Source: Alphaproteobacteria bacterium
GTDB lineage: Bacteria; Pseudomonadota; Alphaproteobacteria; Rhizobiales; Devosiaceae
NCBI GenBank assembly: GCA_018828145.1
Contig: JAHJWO010000042.1
Span: 62,001-126,000 of the forward strand
Length of the DNA stretch: 64,000 nt
Direction of reading: 5' to 3'
The translations under genes and the position numbers were made by a program. Every line of letters begins with the position of its first letter. Within the stretch, counting starts at the first letter, position 1. Shown in pieces: positions 16,990 through 23,887 of this stretch. The notes beneath the pieces were generated by a model that saw only the letters and a program-made list of their open reading frames with translations, ran no database searches and had not been told where the DNA came from.

Positions 16990-18015
16990 ATGCCGGGAGC
17001 CCGTTCCCGCCGGCGTATCGAGGCCAATTACTGGCCCGGCTTCGTCGACGCCCTGTCGAGCCTGCTGCTCGTCATCATCTTCATGCTGAGCCTCTTCATG
17101 CTGACCCAGTTCTTCCTGGGCCAGGAAATCCAGGGCCGCGACACCGCGCTTGCCCGGCTCAACAGCCAGATTGCCGAGCTGACCGACCTGCTGCAGCTTG
17201 AGCGCGCCAATTCGGACGATCTGTCCAGCCAGATTGCCACCCTGACCGCTACGCTCAGCAGCGCCCAGGCCGACAATGCGAGCCTCTCAAGCCAGCTGGC
17301 CGGCGTGGGCGCCGGCCTGGGCGACAAGGACGCGACCATTTCCGGCCTGCAGGATGACCTGCTGTCAGCCCAGGAGCTGTCCGACGAGGCCAATGCCCAG
17401 GTCGCGCTGCTCAACCAGCAGCTTGCGGCTTTGCGCACCCAGATCGGCGCCCTCGAAGCGGCGCTCGAAGCCTCCGAGGCGCGCGACACCGAGAGCCGCA
17501 CCCAGATTGCCGATCTCGGCCGGCGCCTCAACCTGGCCCTGGCGCAACGCGTACAGGACCTGACGCGCTATCGCTCCGACTTCTTCGGCCGCCTGCGCCA
17601 GATCCTCGAGGGTCGCGCCGATGTGCGCGTGGTGGGCGACCGCTTCGTCTTCCAGTCAGAGGTCCTGTTCGATCCGGGTCAGGCCGATATTTCGCCCGAG
17701 GGCACGCCCGATCTCGACGCCCTGGCCGCCGCCATATTGCAGCTCGAAACCGAGATTCCGCCAGATATCAACTGGGTGCTGCGCATCGACGGCCACACCG
17801 ATATCCGCCCGATTTCCAACGAGCGCTTCCCCTCCAACTGGGAGCTCTCGGCGGCCCGCGCTATCTCGGTCGCGCGCTATCTCGTCACCAAGGGCGTGTC
17901 TCCCAATCGTCTGGTGGCAGCCGGTTTCGGGGAGTTCACTCCGCTCGACCCGGCCGAGAATGACGACGCCTACCGGCGCAACCGCCGCATCGAGTTCAAG
18001 CTGACTGAAGGCTGA
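16990..18015 (+). CDS. MotB/OmpA-like protein with long coiled coil
   Basis: A 341-residue protein. One transmembrane helix near residues 18-42 (WPGFVDALSSLLLVIIFML) carries Asp20 where MotB and TolR have the ion-binding aspartate. Residues about 50-190 form a coiled coil (repeated LNSQIAEL, LTATLSSAQ, LEAALEASE). An OmpA-type peptidoglycan-binding domain follows, with IDGHTDIRP and the NWELSAARA...NRRIEF motif. The coiled coil would place the OmpA domain far from the membrane. It is the evident stator partner of the preceding MotA-like protein, three bases upstream. Confidence 0.8.
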   Translation: MPGARSRRRIEANYWPGFVDALSSLLLVIIFMLSLFMLTQFFLGQEIQGRDTALARLNSQIAELTDLLQLERANSDDLSSQIATLTATLSSAQADNASLSSQLAGVGAGLGDKDATISGLQDDLLSAQELSDEANAQVALLNQQLAALRTQIGALEAALEASEARDTESRTQIADLGRRLNLALAQRVQDLTRYRSDFFGRLRQILEGRADVRVVGDRFVFQSEVLFDPGQADISPEGTPDLDALAAAILQLETEIPPDINWVLRIDGHTDIRPISNERFPSNWELSAARAISVARYLVTKGVSPNRLVAAGFGEFTPLDPAENDDAYRRNRRIEFKLTEG

Positions 18016-18025
18016 TCGGCTCACA

Positions 18026-18150
18026 CCTCTCCCTTGGGGGAGAGGTCGACCCCTCTTGGGGGCGGGTGAGGGGGCCTTCCCCACGCACCTCACCCAGTAA
18101 AGGCCCCCTCACCTGGCGCTGCGCGCCGACCTCTCCCCCAAAGGGAGAGG
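18026..18150. repeat. composite palindromic intergenic repeat
   Basis: Between two convergent genes there is a nested structure. The outer arms are CCTCTCCCTTGGGGGAGAGG (18026-18045) with TCG following, and its inverse at 18130-18150. The inner arms GGTGAGGGGGCCTT (18065-18078) and AAGGCCCCCTCACC (18100-18113) match perfectly. A single 21-base unit of the same family recurs at 28839-28859. This looks like a dispersed palindromic repeat of the kind common in rhizobial-group genomes; it probably also ends both transcripts. Confidence 0.8.
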
Positions 18151-18161
18151 TAAGGCAAGCA

Positions 18162-19976
18162 CTAGCCCGGCAGGTCATCCAGCCGGAACTGCAGCTTGGC
18201 CAGTTCGGCATAGCGCCCGCCCTTGGCGACCAGCTGCTCATGGGTGCCCTGGTCGATGATGCGGCCGCTGTCCAGCACCAGGATCTTGTCGGCATCACGG
18301 ATGGTCGCGAGGCGGTGGGCAATCACCAGCGTGGTGCGCCCCTCCATCAGATGCTCCAGCGCCACCTGCACCAGCCGCTCGCTCTGCGCGTCGAGCGCAC
18401 TGGTCGCCTCGTCGAGCAGCAGAATCGGGGCGTTCTTGAGGATGGCGCGGGCGATGGCGAGACGCTGCTTCTGCCCGCCGGACAGCATCACGCCGCGCTC
18501 GCCGACCAGCGACTGGTAGCCCAACGGCAGGTCGAGCACGAAGTCATGCACCAGCGCTGCCTTGGCTGCCGCCTCGACCTCGGCATCGCTCGCCTCGGGT
18601 TTGCCGAAGCGGATATTCTCGGCAATGGTGCCGGCGAAGATGATCGGCTCCTGCTCGACATAGGCGAAACGCTGGCGCAGATCGCTGAGCCGGACATCGC
18701 GGATATCGATGCCGTCGACCAGGATGGCGCCGGCAGTGACATCATAGAAGCGCTGCAGGAGAGACAGCGTGGTCGACTTGCCCGATCCCGAGGCCCCGAC
18801 CAGGGCAACCGTCTCGCCGCGCCCCACGGTGAAATCGAGCCCGTGCAGCACCGGCTCGGTACCGTTATAGGAAAAATCCACATTGTCGAAGGTGACCGTA
18901 CCCAGCGCCGGCACCGGCAAAGCCTTGGGCTGCGCGGCCTCGCGGATGGTCGTCTCGGTATCGAGGATTTCCGTCAGCCGCTCGGTTGCGCCGGCCACCG
19001 ATTGCAGCGTGCCCAGCACTTCGCTGACATTGGTCAGTGCCCCCGAAGCCATCAGCGCATAGACGAGGAACTGCGCCAGCTGCCCGGCCGTGACCGTGCC
19101 CTCGAACACCGAGCGGGCACCCCACCAGACGAGGAAGACCAGCGCCGCCGTGCCCAGGAAGATCACCATGCCGACCAGCACCGAGCGGGCCAGCAGCCGC
19201 TTGACCTCGGCCCGGTAGCTCGCCTCGCTGCGCTCGTCATACTGGGCGGCCTGGATCGGCTCCTGGGTAAAGGACTTGACCGTGCGCGTGGCGCCCAGCA
19301 TCTCGGTCGCCATGGCGGAGAGGTCGGCCAGCGCATCCTGGGTCTTGCGCGACATGCCGCGCAGGCGGCGCGCAAAGGTAATGACGGGGAACAGGATAGC
19401 CGGCGCCGCGATGACCACGGCCAGGGTCAGAACCGGGCTGGTCAGCAGCATCATGGTCAGCGCGCCGATGATGGTGACCATGGAGCGCAGGGCCAGCGAG
19501 AAGCTCGATCCCACCGCGCCGCGGATCATCGCCACGTCGCCATTGAGCCGACTGGTCAGCTCGCCCACGCGATGGGTATCGAAATAGCGCGCGTCGAGGC
19601 TCAGCAGATGCGCGAATACCGCCTGGCGCAGATCGGCGAGCACGCGCTCGCCCACCACCGAGATGAAATAGAACCGCGCCCCGCTTGCCACCGCCATGAC
19701 GGCTGCGACAGCGATGATGATCCAGCCATAGCGGCCGACATTTTCCAGATTCTGCGCGACGAAACCCTGGTCGATGGCACCGCCCAGCAGCGCCGGAATG
19801 GCCAGCGACGACACGGTCGAAATCAGCATGAAGGCCACGGTGAGGCCCAGCCGCCATGGATAGCGCAGCATGAAGGGAACGAGCTTGCGCAGGGGCTGCA
19901 GCTTGCGCGGGTTGACCACCGGGGTCAGCGCGATTGTTTCGGGATCAGCCTCAACCGGGACGGCCTGGTCTGTCAT
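18162..19976 (-). CDS. ABC exporter, fused permease-ATPase (MsbA/MDR type)
   Basis: A 604-residue half-transporter expected to work as a homodimer. Six transmembrane segments span about residues 40-325. The ATPase domain has GASGSGKSTTLSLL (Walker A), VMLSGGQKQRLAIARA (signature), ILLLDEATSALD (Walker B) and the H-loop VIAHRLAT. The substrate may be a lipid or a drug; sequence does not decide. The N-terminus is cytoplasmic and proline-containing. It is divergent from rpmE, a linkage I know from other Hyphomicrobiales. Confidence 0.93.
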   Translation of the reverse strand: MTDQAVPVEADPETIALTPVVNPRKLQPLRKLVPFMLRYPWRLGLTVAFMLISTVSSLAIPALLGGAIDQGFVAQNLENVGRYGWIIIAVAAVMAVASGARFYFISVVGERVLADLRQAVFAHLLSLDARYFDTHRVGELTSRLNGDVAMIRGAVGSSFSLALRSMVTIIGALTMMLLTSPVLTLAVVIAAPAILFPVITFARRLRGMSRKTQDALADLSAMATEMLGATRTVKSFTQEPIQAAQYDERSEASYRAEVKRLLARSVLVGMVIFLGTAALVFLVWWGARSVFEGTVTAGQLAQFLVYALMASGALTNVSEVLGTLQSVAGATERLTEILDTETTIREAAQPKALPVPALGTVTFDNVDFSYNGTEPVLHGLDFTVGRGETVALVGASGSGKSTTLSLLQRFYDVTAGAILVDGIDIRDVRLSDLRQRFAYVEQEPIIFAGTIAENIRFGKPEASDAEVEAAAKAALVHDFVLDLPLGYQSLVGERGVMLSGGQKQRLAIARAILKNAPILLLDEATSALDAQSERLVQVALEHLMEGRTTLVIAHRLATIRDADKILVLDSGRIIDQGTHEQLVAKGGRYAELAKLQFRLDDLPG

Positions 19977-20157
19977 CGCTCGGTTACGCCATTGTGCTTT
20001 GGGTCCGCGACGGGGCTGGACCGCGTTGAGGCTTCGATATAGGCACTAGGCGCTGGAGCGGCAACCGCTTTGTCTGGCGTGAAATTGCCGCGCCCGCGCC
20101 CTTGCGGAATGCCCGGCCTTTCTGTATGAAGCCGCCAACACCAGTTTAGATGCTCTC

Positions 20158-20179
20158 CGGGCGCCACGGCGCCCGTTTG
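20158..20179 (+). promoter_or_regulatory. hairpin with T-rich tail in the rpmE leader
   Basis: A strong GC-rich hairpin CGGGCGCC/GGCGCCCG (20158-20175) followed by TTTGATTT, ending about 16 bases before the rpmE start codon. This resembles an intrinsic terminator in a leader, or a protein-binding stem used for L31 feedback. Leader motifs for L31 are known in other bacterial groups; I am not aware of one defined for alphaproteobacteria. Confidence 0.45.
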
Positions 20180-20195
20180 ATTTGAGGCGACACCG

Positions 20196-20417
20196 ATGAA
20201 GGCAGATACCCATCCGGACTACCACATGATCACCGTGGTAATGACCGACGGCACCAAGTACGAGACCCGTTCGACCTACGGCAAGGCCGGCGATACGCTG
20301 CAGCTCGACATCGATCCCAACACGCACCCGGCCTGGACCGGCGGCACGGGCCAGCTGCTCGACCGCGGCGGCCGCGTCTCGCGCTTCAAGGAGCGCTTCA
20401 AGGGCCTCGGTCTCTAG
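20196..20417 (+). CDS. rpmE: 50S ribosomal protein L31
   Basis: A 73-residue L31 protein, recognised by [20 protein letters not shown] near the N-terminus and the C-terminal [12 protein letters not shown]. It contains no cysteine, so it is the zinc-independent (C-minus) type. A GAGGCGA site lies before the ATG. The gene has its own terminator, and its leader contains a hairpin with a T-rich tail. It is divergent from the ABC exporter gene. Confidence 0.95.
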   Translation: MKADTHPDYHMITVVMTDGTKYETRSTYGKAGDTLQLDIDPNTHPAWTGGTGQLLDRGGRVSRFKERFKGLGL

Positions 20418-20442
20418 GACCAGTCCTGATCGGAATTCGAAG

Positions 20443-20468
20443 AGCCCGGCCATCGAGCCGGGCTTTTT
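20443..20468 (+). terminator. terminator after rpmE
   Basis: Perfect 8-bp stem AGCCCGGC/GCCGGGCT (20443-20450, 20457-20464) followed by TTTTT, 26 bases past the rpmE stop codon. Confidence 0.9.
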
Positions 20469-20566
20469 GTTGTCGCGCGTCGGCAAATTGCCACGACCTC
20501 CTCCGTCGACAGGCTCGGGATGAGGTCTACTGGGGGCGAGTAGCGCGTGGTCAAACCACGGATACC

Positions 20567-21082
20567 TTAGCGCCCGAAGGCCGCCTTGAGCCGCGCCAGC
20601 TGGTCGGCGATGCCGTTGGCGGTGCCGGGATCAAGTTCGGGCATCTTGCCGCGTTCCAGCGTGTCGAACTGCATCACCCGGTCGAACAGCCGGTCGCCCT
20701 TGTCGATATAGCGACGCAGCGTCTCGGGAAGCTGGTCATAGCCCGGCCCGCCACGTTCCGATGGTGTGGCCGAGAACTTGACCTTCTCCTTCTCGGAGCG
20801 GGCATTTTCCTTGGTGATCTCGCCTTCATTGACCGCGCGCTGCAACAGCAGCCAGGAAGCCAGCTGCATCAGGCGTGTGGTCAGGCGCATGGATTCTGTG
20901 GCGTAGAGAAACGAGGCTTCGCGCGACAGGATGCGGCTATCGGCGCGGCCCTCGGCATCGAGATAGGTCGCGACCTCCTCGATCAGGCCCATGCCCTCGC
21001 GATAGAGCACGTCAAAGCCCCCCGACGCCACGATGCGCGGCCCGATGGCAATCGCCGGTCCCGTTTCTTTCACATCGCTCAA
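20567..21082 (-). CDS. rcdA: DUF1465 family protein, RcdA (CtrA-degradation adaptor)
   Basis: A 171-residue helical protein of the DUF1465/RcdA family. In Caulobacter RcdA is a ClpXP adaptor component that promotes timed degradation of CtrA and other substrates. Family landmarks are FDVLYREGMGLIEEVATYLD, SRILSREASFLYATESMRLT and MQLASWLLLQRAV. I take the TTG at 21082 as start, because AGAGGAG lies seven bases before it; longer in-frame ATG starts lack this. It follows the minus-strand terminator at 21201, so it has its own promoter. Confidence 0.85.
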   Translation of the reverse strand: MSDVKETGPAIAIGPRIVASGGFDVLYREGMGLIEEVATYLDAEGRADSRILSREASFLYATESMRLTTRLMQLASWLLLQRAVNEGEITKENARSEKEKVKFSATPSERGGPGYDQLPETLRRYIDKGDRLFDRVMQFDTLERGKMPELDPGTANGIADQLARLKAAFGR

Positions 21083-21200
21083 GCCGTGGCTCCTCTCATG
21101 CGCGCCATGGTAGGCGCAAACCTGTGGGGCGTCATCCCTCGGGGTCAATCAAGCTGAAAAGAGCTTTAAGAACAGGGCCGTACGATGGCAGCAGACGCCC

Positions 21201-21233
21201 AAAAAGAAAAAAGAGCGGCACGAAACCGCTCTC
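21201..21233 (-). terminator. minus-strand intrinsic terminator upstream of rcdA
   Basis: Stem AGAGCGG/CCGCTCT (21212-21218 and 21226-21232) with a 7-base loop. On the minus strand it runs straight into TTTTTTCTTTTT, an excellent terminator. No annotated minus-strand gene ends here: the nearest upstream one, DUF1192, stops about 480 bases away. This implies a separate minus-strand transcript. Confidence 0.8.
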
Positions 21234-21340
21234 GAAGTTAACAGGGAGGCGTCAAACAGAGGGAGAAACCACTCTGCAAAATCCAGAACAATCTGAATAA
21301 TCCAAGGTTACCGGGAACAGATTAATTGCACGTTAACAGG
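21201..21340 (-). ncRNA. candidate small regulatory RNA
   Basis: Inferred from an orphan terminator on the minus strand and no coding gene in about 440 bases (21083-21526). The 100 bases before the terminator contain two pyrimidine stretches, CTCCCTC and CCTCC, that could pair with ribosome-binding sites, a feature of many alphaproteobacterial sRNAs. CCTGTTAAC occurs twice, about 95 bases apart (near 21332 and 21237). The promoter is not clear, so the 5' end is a guess. No known family was recognised. Confidence 0.35.
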
Positions 21341-21526
21341 ACTCGATTTCTTAACCCTGCCGATTGCCGAATCGTTGACTGCAAGGACCGCCCGGGTTCA
21401 CCCCAAACCAGCTTGAATGGTCCTGCGGCACCCGGTGAATGAAACATGAATGCGTCGTTCCAACCTCATGCAGATGCCGTGGTGTCTCATCCCGCCATGG
21501 CAGCATGCCAAACGGAAGAGGGAACG

Positions 21527-21715
21527 ATGACCACACTGTCTGCTGGAGCCGCCGCCGGCCTGCTTGTCGCGCTCATGGTGATATCCACCACTGACGGCCA
21601 CGAGGGCGGTCCCATGCCCGCCGCCAGAAAGGCTGACCGCCTCCTGCACCCGGGAGAGGCGCGCGGCTTCAATCCCCAGCCGGATCCGCCCGTCGAAGCA
21701 TCTGCTCAGCGCTAG
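21527..21715 (+). CDS. small exported or membrane protein of unknown function
   Basis: A 62-residue open frame preceded by GAGGGAACG before the ATG. It starts with a hydrophobic segment (TTLSAGAAAGLLVALMVIST) that could be a signal peptide or membrane anchor, then a short charged region ending with GFNPQPDPP. I do not recognise a family with known function. An upstream in-frame ATG exists but lacks a comparable ribosome site. It is convergent with the DUF1192 gene, overlapping by four bases. Confidence 0.5.
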   Translation: MTTLSAGAAAGLLVALMVISTTDGHEGGPMPAARKADRLLHPGEARGFNPQPDPPVEASAQR

Positions 21716-21894
21716 AGCTTGAAGGCCGATTCGGCGGCCTTGCGCGTCGCGTCCCGCGCCGCGATGGCAGCCTTGAGCCGCGCAATCTCGGCCTCCAGCA
21801 GGCCGATGCGCTCGGCCAGTTCCTCCACCGACATGGTGTCGATGGACATGCCCACTTCATGGCCTTTGGGCTTTTTGATTTCCTCGTCGAACAT
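21712..21894 (-). CDS. DUF1192 small coiled-coil protein
   Basis: A 60-residue protein of the DUF1192 family: MFDEEIKKPKGHEVGMSIDT, followed by a coiled coil (VEELAERIGLLEAEIARLKA). Such peptides are widespread in Hyphomicrobiales next to a quinone oxidoreductase and trcR, as here. No function is known. It is divergent from the quinone oxidoreductase gene. Confidence 0.85.
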   Translation of the reverse strand: MFDEEIKKPKGHEVGMSIDTMSVEELAERIGLLEAEIARLKAAIAARDATRKAAESAFKL

Positions 21895-21976
21895 GGAAAG
21901 CCTCCTTCGCCAGCTTTGCGCACCAGCTTAGCCGCAAAGGCTTGCGGAGCAAATCGGCATCAGCCAGCATGGCGGC

Positions 21977-22990
21977 ATGACCCTGCCCGCAGACATGAAT
22001 GCCATTGTCATCGCCCGCCCAGGCGGCCCGGAAGAACTGGAACTCCAGCGCTACCCCCTGCCGGTCTGCCGCGATGGAGAGGTGCTGATCCGCATTGCCG
22101 CCGCCGGCGTCAACGGCCCCGACCTGGCGCAGCGCCGCGGGCATTACGATCCCCCGCCTGACGCCTCACCCCTGCTGGGGCTGGAAGTGGCCGGTGAAAT
22201 CGCCGCGCTCGGCCATGGTGTATCCGGCTGGCAAGTGGGCGACCAGGCCATGGCGCTGGCCAATGGCGGTGGCTATGCCGAATATGTCGCCGTGCCGGCC
22301 GGGCAGATCCTGCCCGTGCCCGACAACTGGACATTGCGGGAAGCGGCGGCCCTGCCGGAAACCTGGTTTACCGTCACCCAGACCCTGGTGATGCGGGCCG
22401 GGCTCGAACCGGGCATGTGGGTTCTGGTGCATGGCGCAGCTGGTGGCATCGGCGGCGCGGCCATCCAGATCGCGACCATATTGGGGGCCAGGGCCATCGC
22501 CGTGGTCTCTTCGCCCGCCAAGGCGGACTATGCCCGCCGTCTCGGCGCCATGGCCACCATCGACCATACCAGTGAGGATATCGTCGCTCGTGCCCTTGCG
22601 CTGACGGGCGGCACCGGCGTGGACCGCGTCCTCGACATCATCGGCGGGCCCATGGCCGAGCGCAATATTGCCGCCTCTGCGCGGGGCGGCCACATCGTGC
22701 AGGTCTCGACGCTCGATGGCGCCTCTGCCAGCATCTCGCTGCGCGCCATCATGGCAAAGCAGCTGACACTGTCGGGCTCGACGCTGCGACCGCAGACGCC
22801 GGCCACCAAGGCCGCCATCGCCGACCGCATCCGCGCCGACCTGCTGTCCGCCCTGTCGCGGCCCGGCTTCGTCAAACCGGCCATCACCAGCTTTCCGCTG
22901 GAGGCAGCAGCGGAGGCCCACCGCGCCATGGAGGCGCGCAGCCATGTCGGCAAGATCGTGCTGGAGACCGCGTTCGGGGCGGAGCGATAA
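21977..22990 (+). CDS. zinc-independent NAD(P)H quinone oxidoreductase (MDR family)
   Basis: A 337-residue medium-chain dehydrogenase/reductase of the quinone-oxidoreductase (PIG3-like) type. The N-terminal GroES-like domain has VLIRIAAAGVNGPDLAQRRG, where catalytic zinc ligands of alcohol dehydrogenases are absent. The Rossmann domain shows VLVHGAAGGIGGAAIQIA. Expected to use NADPH to reduce quinones or enones. It is followed by trcR with its own promoter. Confidence 0.9.
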   Translation: MTLPADMNAIVIARPGGPEELELQRYPLPVCRDGEVLIRIAAAGVNGPDLAQRRGHYDPPPDASPLLGLEVAGEIAALGHGVSGWQVGDQAMALANGGGYAEYVAVPAGQILPVPDNWTLREAAALPETWFTVTQTLVMRAGLEPGMWVLVHGAAGGIGGAAIQIATILGARAIAVVSSPAKADYARRLGAMATIDHTSEDIVARALALTGGTGVDRVLDIIGGPMAERNIAASARGGHIVQVSTLDGASASISLRAIMAKQLTLSGSTLRPQTPATKAAIADRIRADLLSALSRPGFVKPAITSFPLEAAAEAHRAMEARSHVGKIVLETAFGAER

Positions 22991-23023
22991 CGGATACGCG
23001 GTGAGCAACCACCCACATTGTCA

Positions 23024-23052
23024 TTGCGGATCGGCCCTCAAAGCCATATATT
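23024..23052 (+). promoter_or_regulatory. sigma70-type promoter for trcR
   Basis: TTGCGG (23024-23029), an exact 17-base spacer and TATATT (23047-23052). The predicted start lies about 75 bases before the trcR ATG at 23135. Confidence 0.5.
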
Positions 23053-23134
23053 ACAGACTGTTCCCCCTCAGCATGAAGCAAAGAGGCGGAGCGGCCCGGT
23101 GGAAAACCGGCCGCGCCTGCAGGAGAGATTTACC

Positions 23135-23863
23135 ATGACCCAGCCCCTGTTGATGCCCAAGGCGACCGCTGTCTGGCTCGTCGACAACACTGCGCTGTCG
23201 TTCGAGCAGATCGCCGCCTTCTGCACGCTGCACCCCCTTGAAGTCCAGGGTATCGCCGATGGCGATGTCGCCGGCGGCATCATGGGTGCCAATCCGATCC
23301 AGAACGGGCAACTGACCCGCGAGGAGATCGAAAAGGCCGAGGCCGACCCCGAATACCGCATGAAGCTGAGCGAGCCCAAGGTTCGCGTCGCCGCGGCCAA
23401 GCGCAAGGGCCCGCGCTACACCCCCATTTCGCGCCGCAACGAGCGCCCCAATGCCATCAAGTGGCTGGTGCGCAACCATCCCGAGCTCAAGGACGCCCAG
23501 ATCATGCGCTTGGTCGGCACCACCAAGTCGACCATCGATTCGGTGCGTGAATCGACCCACTGGAACTCGGCAAACCTGGCCGCCATGGATCCGGTAACGC
23601 TGGGCCTCTGCAGCCAGATCGACCTCGACCTCGAGGTCAAGCGCGCCTCCAAGGGCTCGACCGGTCCCGATGAGGCCGAAGAAGGCACCATGCTGATGAC
23701 GGCGGAGGAAGCCCTGGCCCGCTCCGGTGGCCGCGGCCATGCCGAAGGTGAAGAGAACGAATTCGCCGCCAATGACCACCGCCCCGAGCAGGCACAGGAC
23801 GATTTCGACGCGGACTCGGTCTTCGCCAAGCTCAAGTCTGTCAAGAGCGATACCGACAACTAG
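23135..23863 (+). CDS. trcR: DUF1013 family cell-cycle regulator TrcR
   Basis: A 242-residue protein of the DUF1013 family, annotated in alphaproteobacteria as the cell-cycle transcriptional regulator TrcR. Landmarks: KATAVWLVDNTALSFEQIAA, FCTLHPLEVQGIADG, RNERPNAIKWLVRNHPELKD and IMRLVGTTKSTIDSVRE, the last a probable helix-turn-helix. The C-terminal 60 residues are acidic and variable. The ATG at 23135 has AGGAGA before it; earlier in-frame starts give a non-conserved N-terminus. Confidence 0.9.
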   Translation: MTQPLLMPKATAVWLVDNTALSFEQIAAFCTLHPLEVQGIADGDVAGGIMGANPIQNGQLTREEIEKAEADPEYRMKLSEPKVRVAAAKRKGPRYTPISRRNERPNAIKWLVRNHPELKDAQIMRLVGTTKSTIDSVRESTHWNSANLAAMDPVTLGLCSQIDLDLEVKRASKGSTGPDEAEEGTMLMTAEEALARSGGRGHAEGEENEFAANDHRPEQAQDDFDADSVFAKLKSVKSDTDN

Positions 23864-23887
23864 AAACGGCGCCAGCAGGAGCAATCG

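Noticed and set aside
16000-18015. Zorya defence system
   Set aside because: Only MotA/MotB-like components are present; no ZorC, ZorD or ZorE gene follows, and the neighbours are housekeeping.
18066-20042. 658-codon plus-strand open frame opposite the ABC exporter
   Set aside because: Starts inside a palindromic repeat and is antisense to a clear ABC protein.
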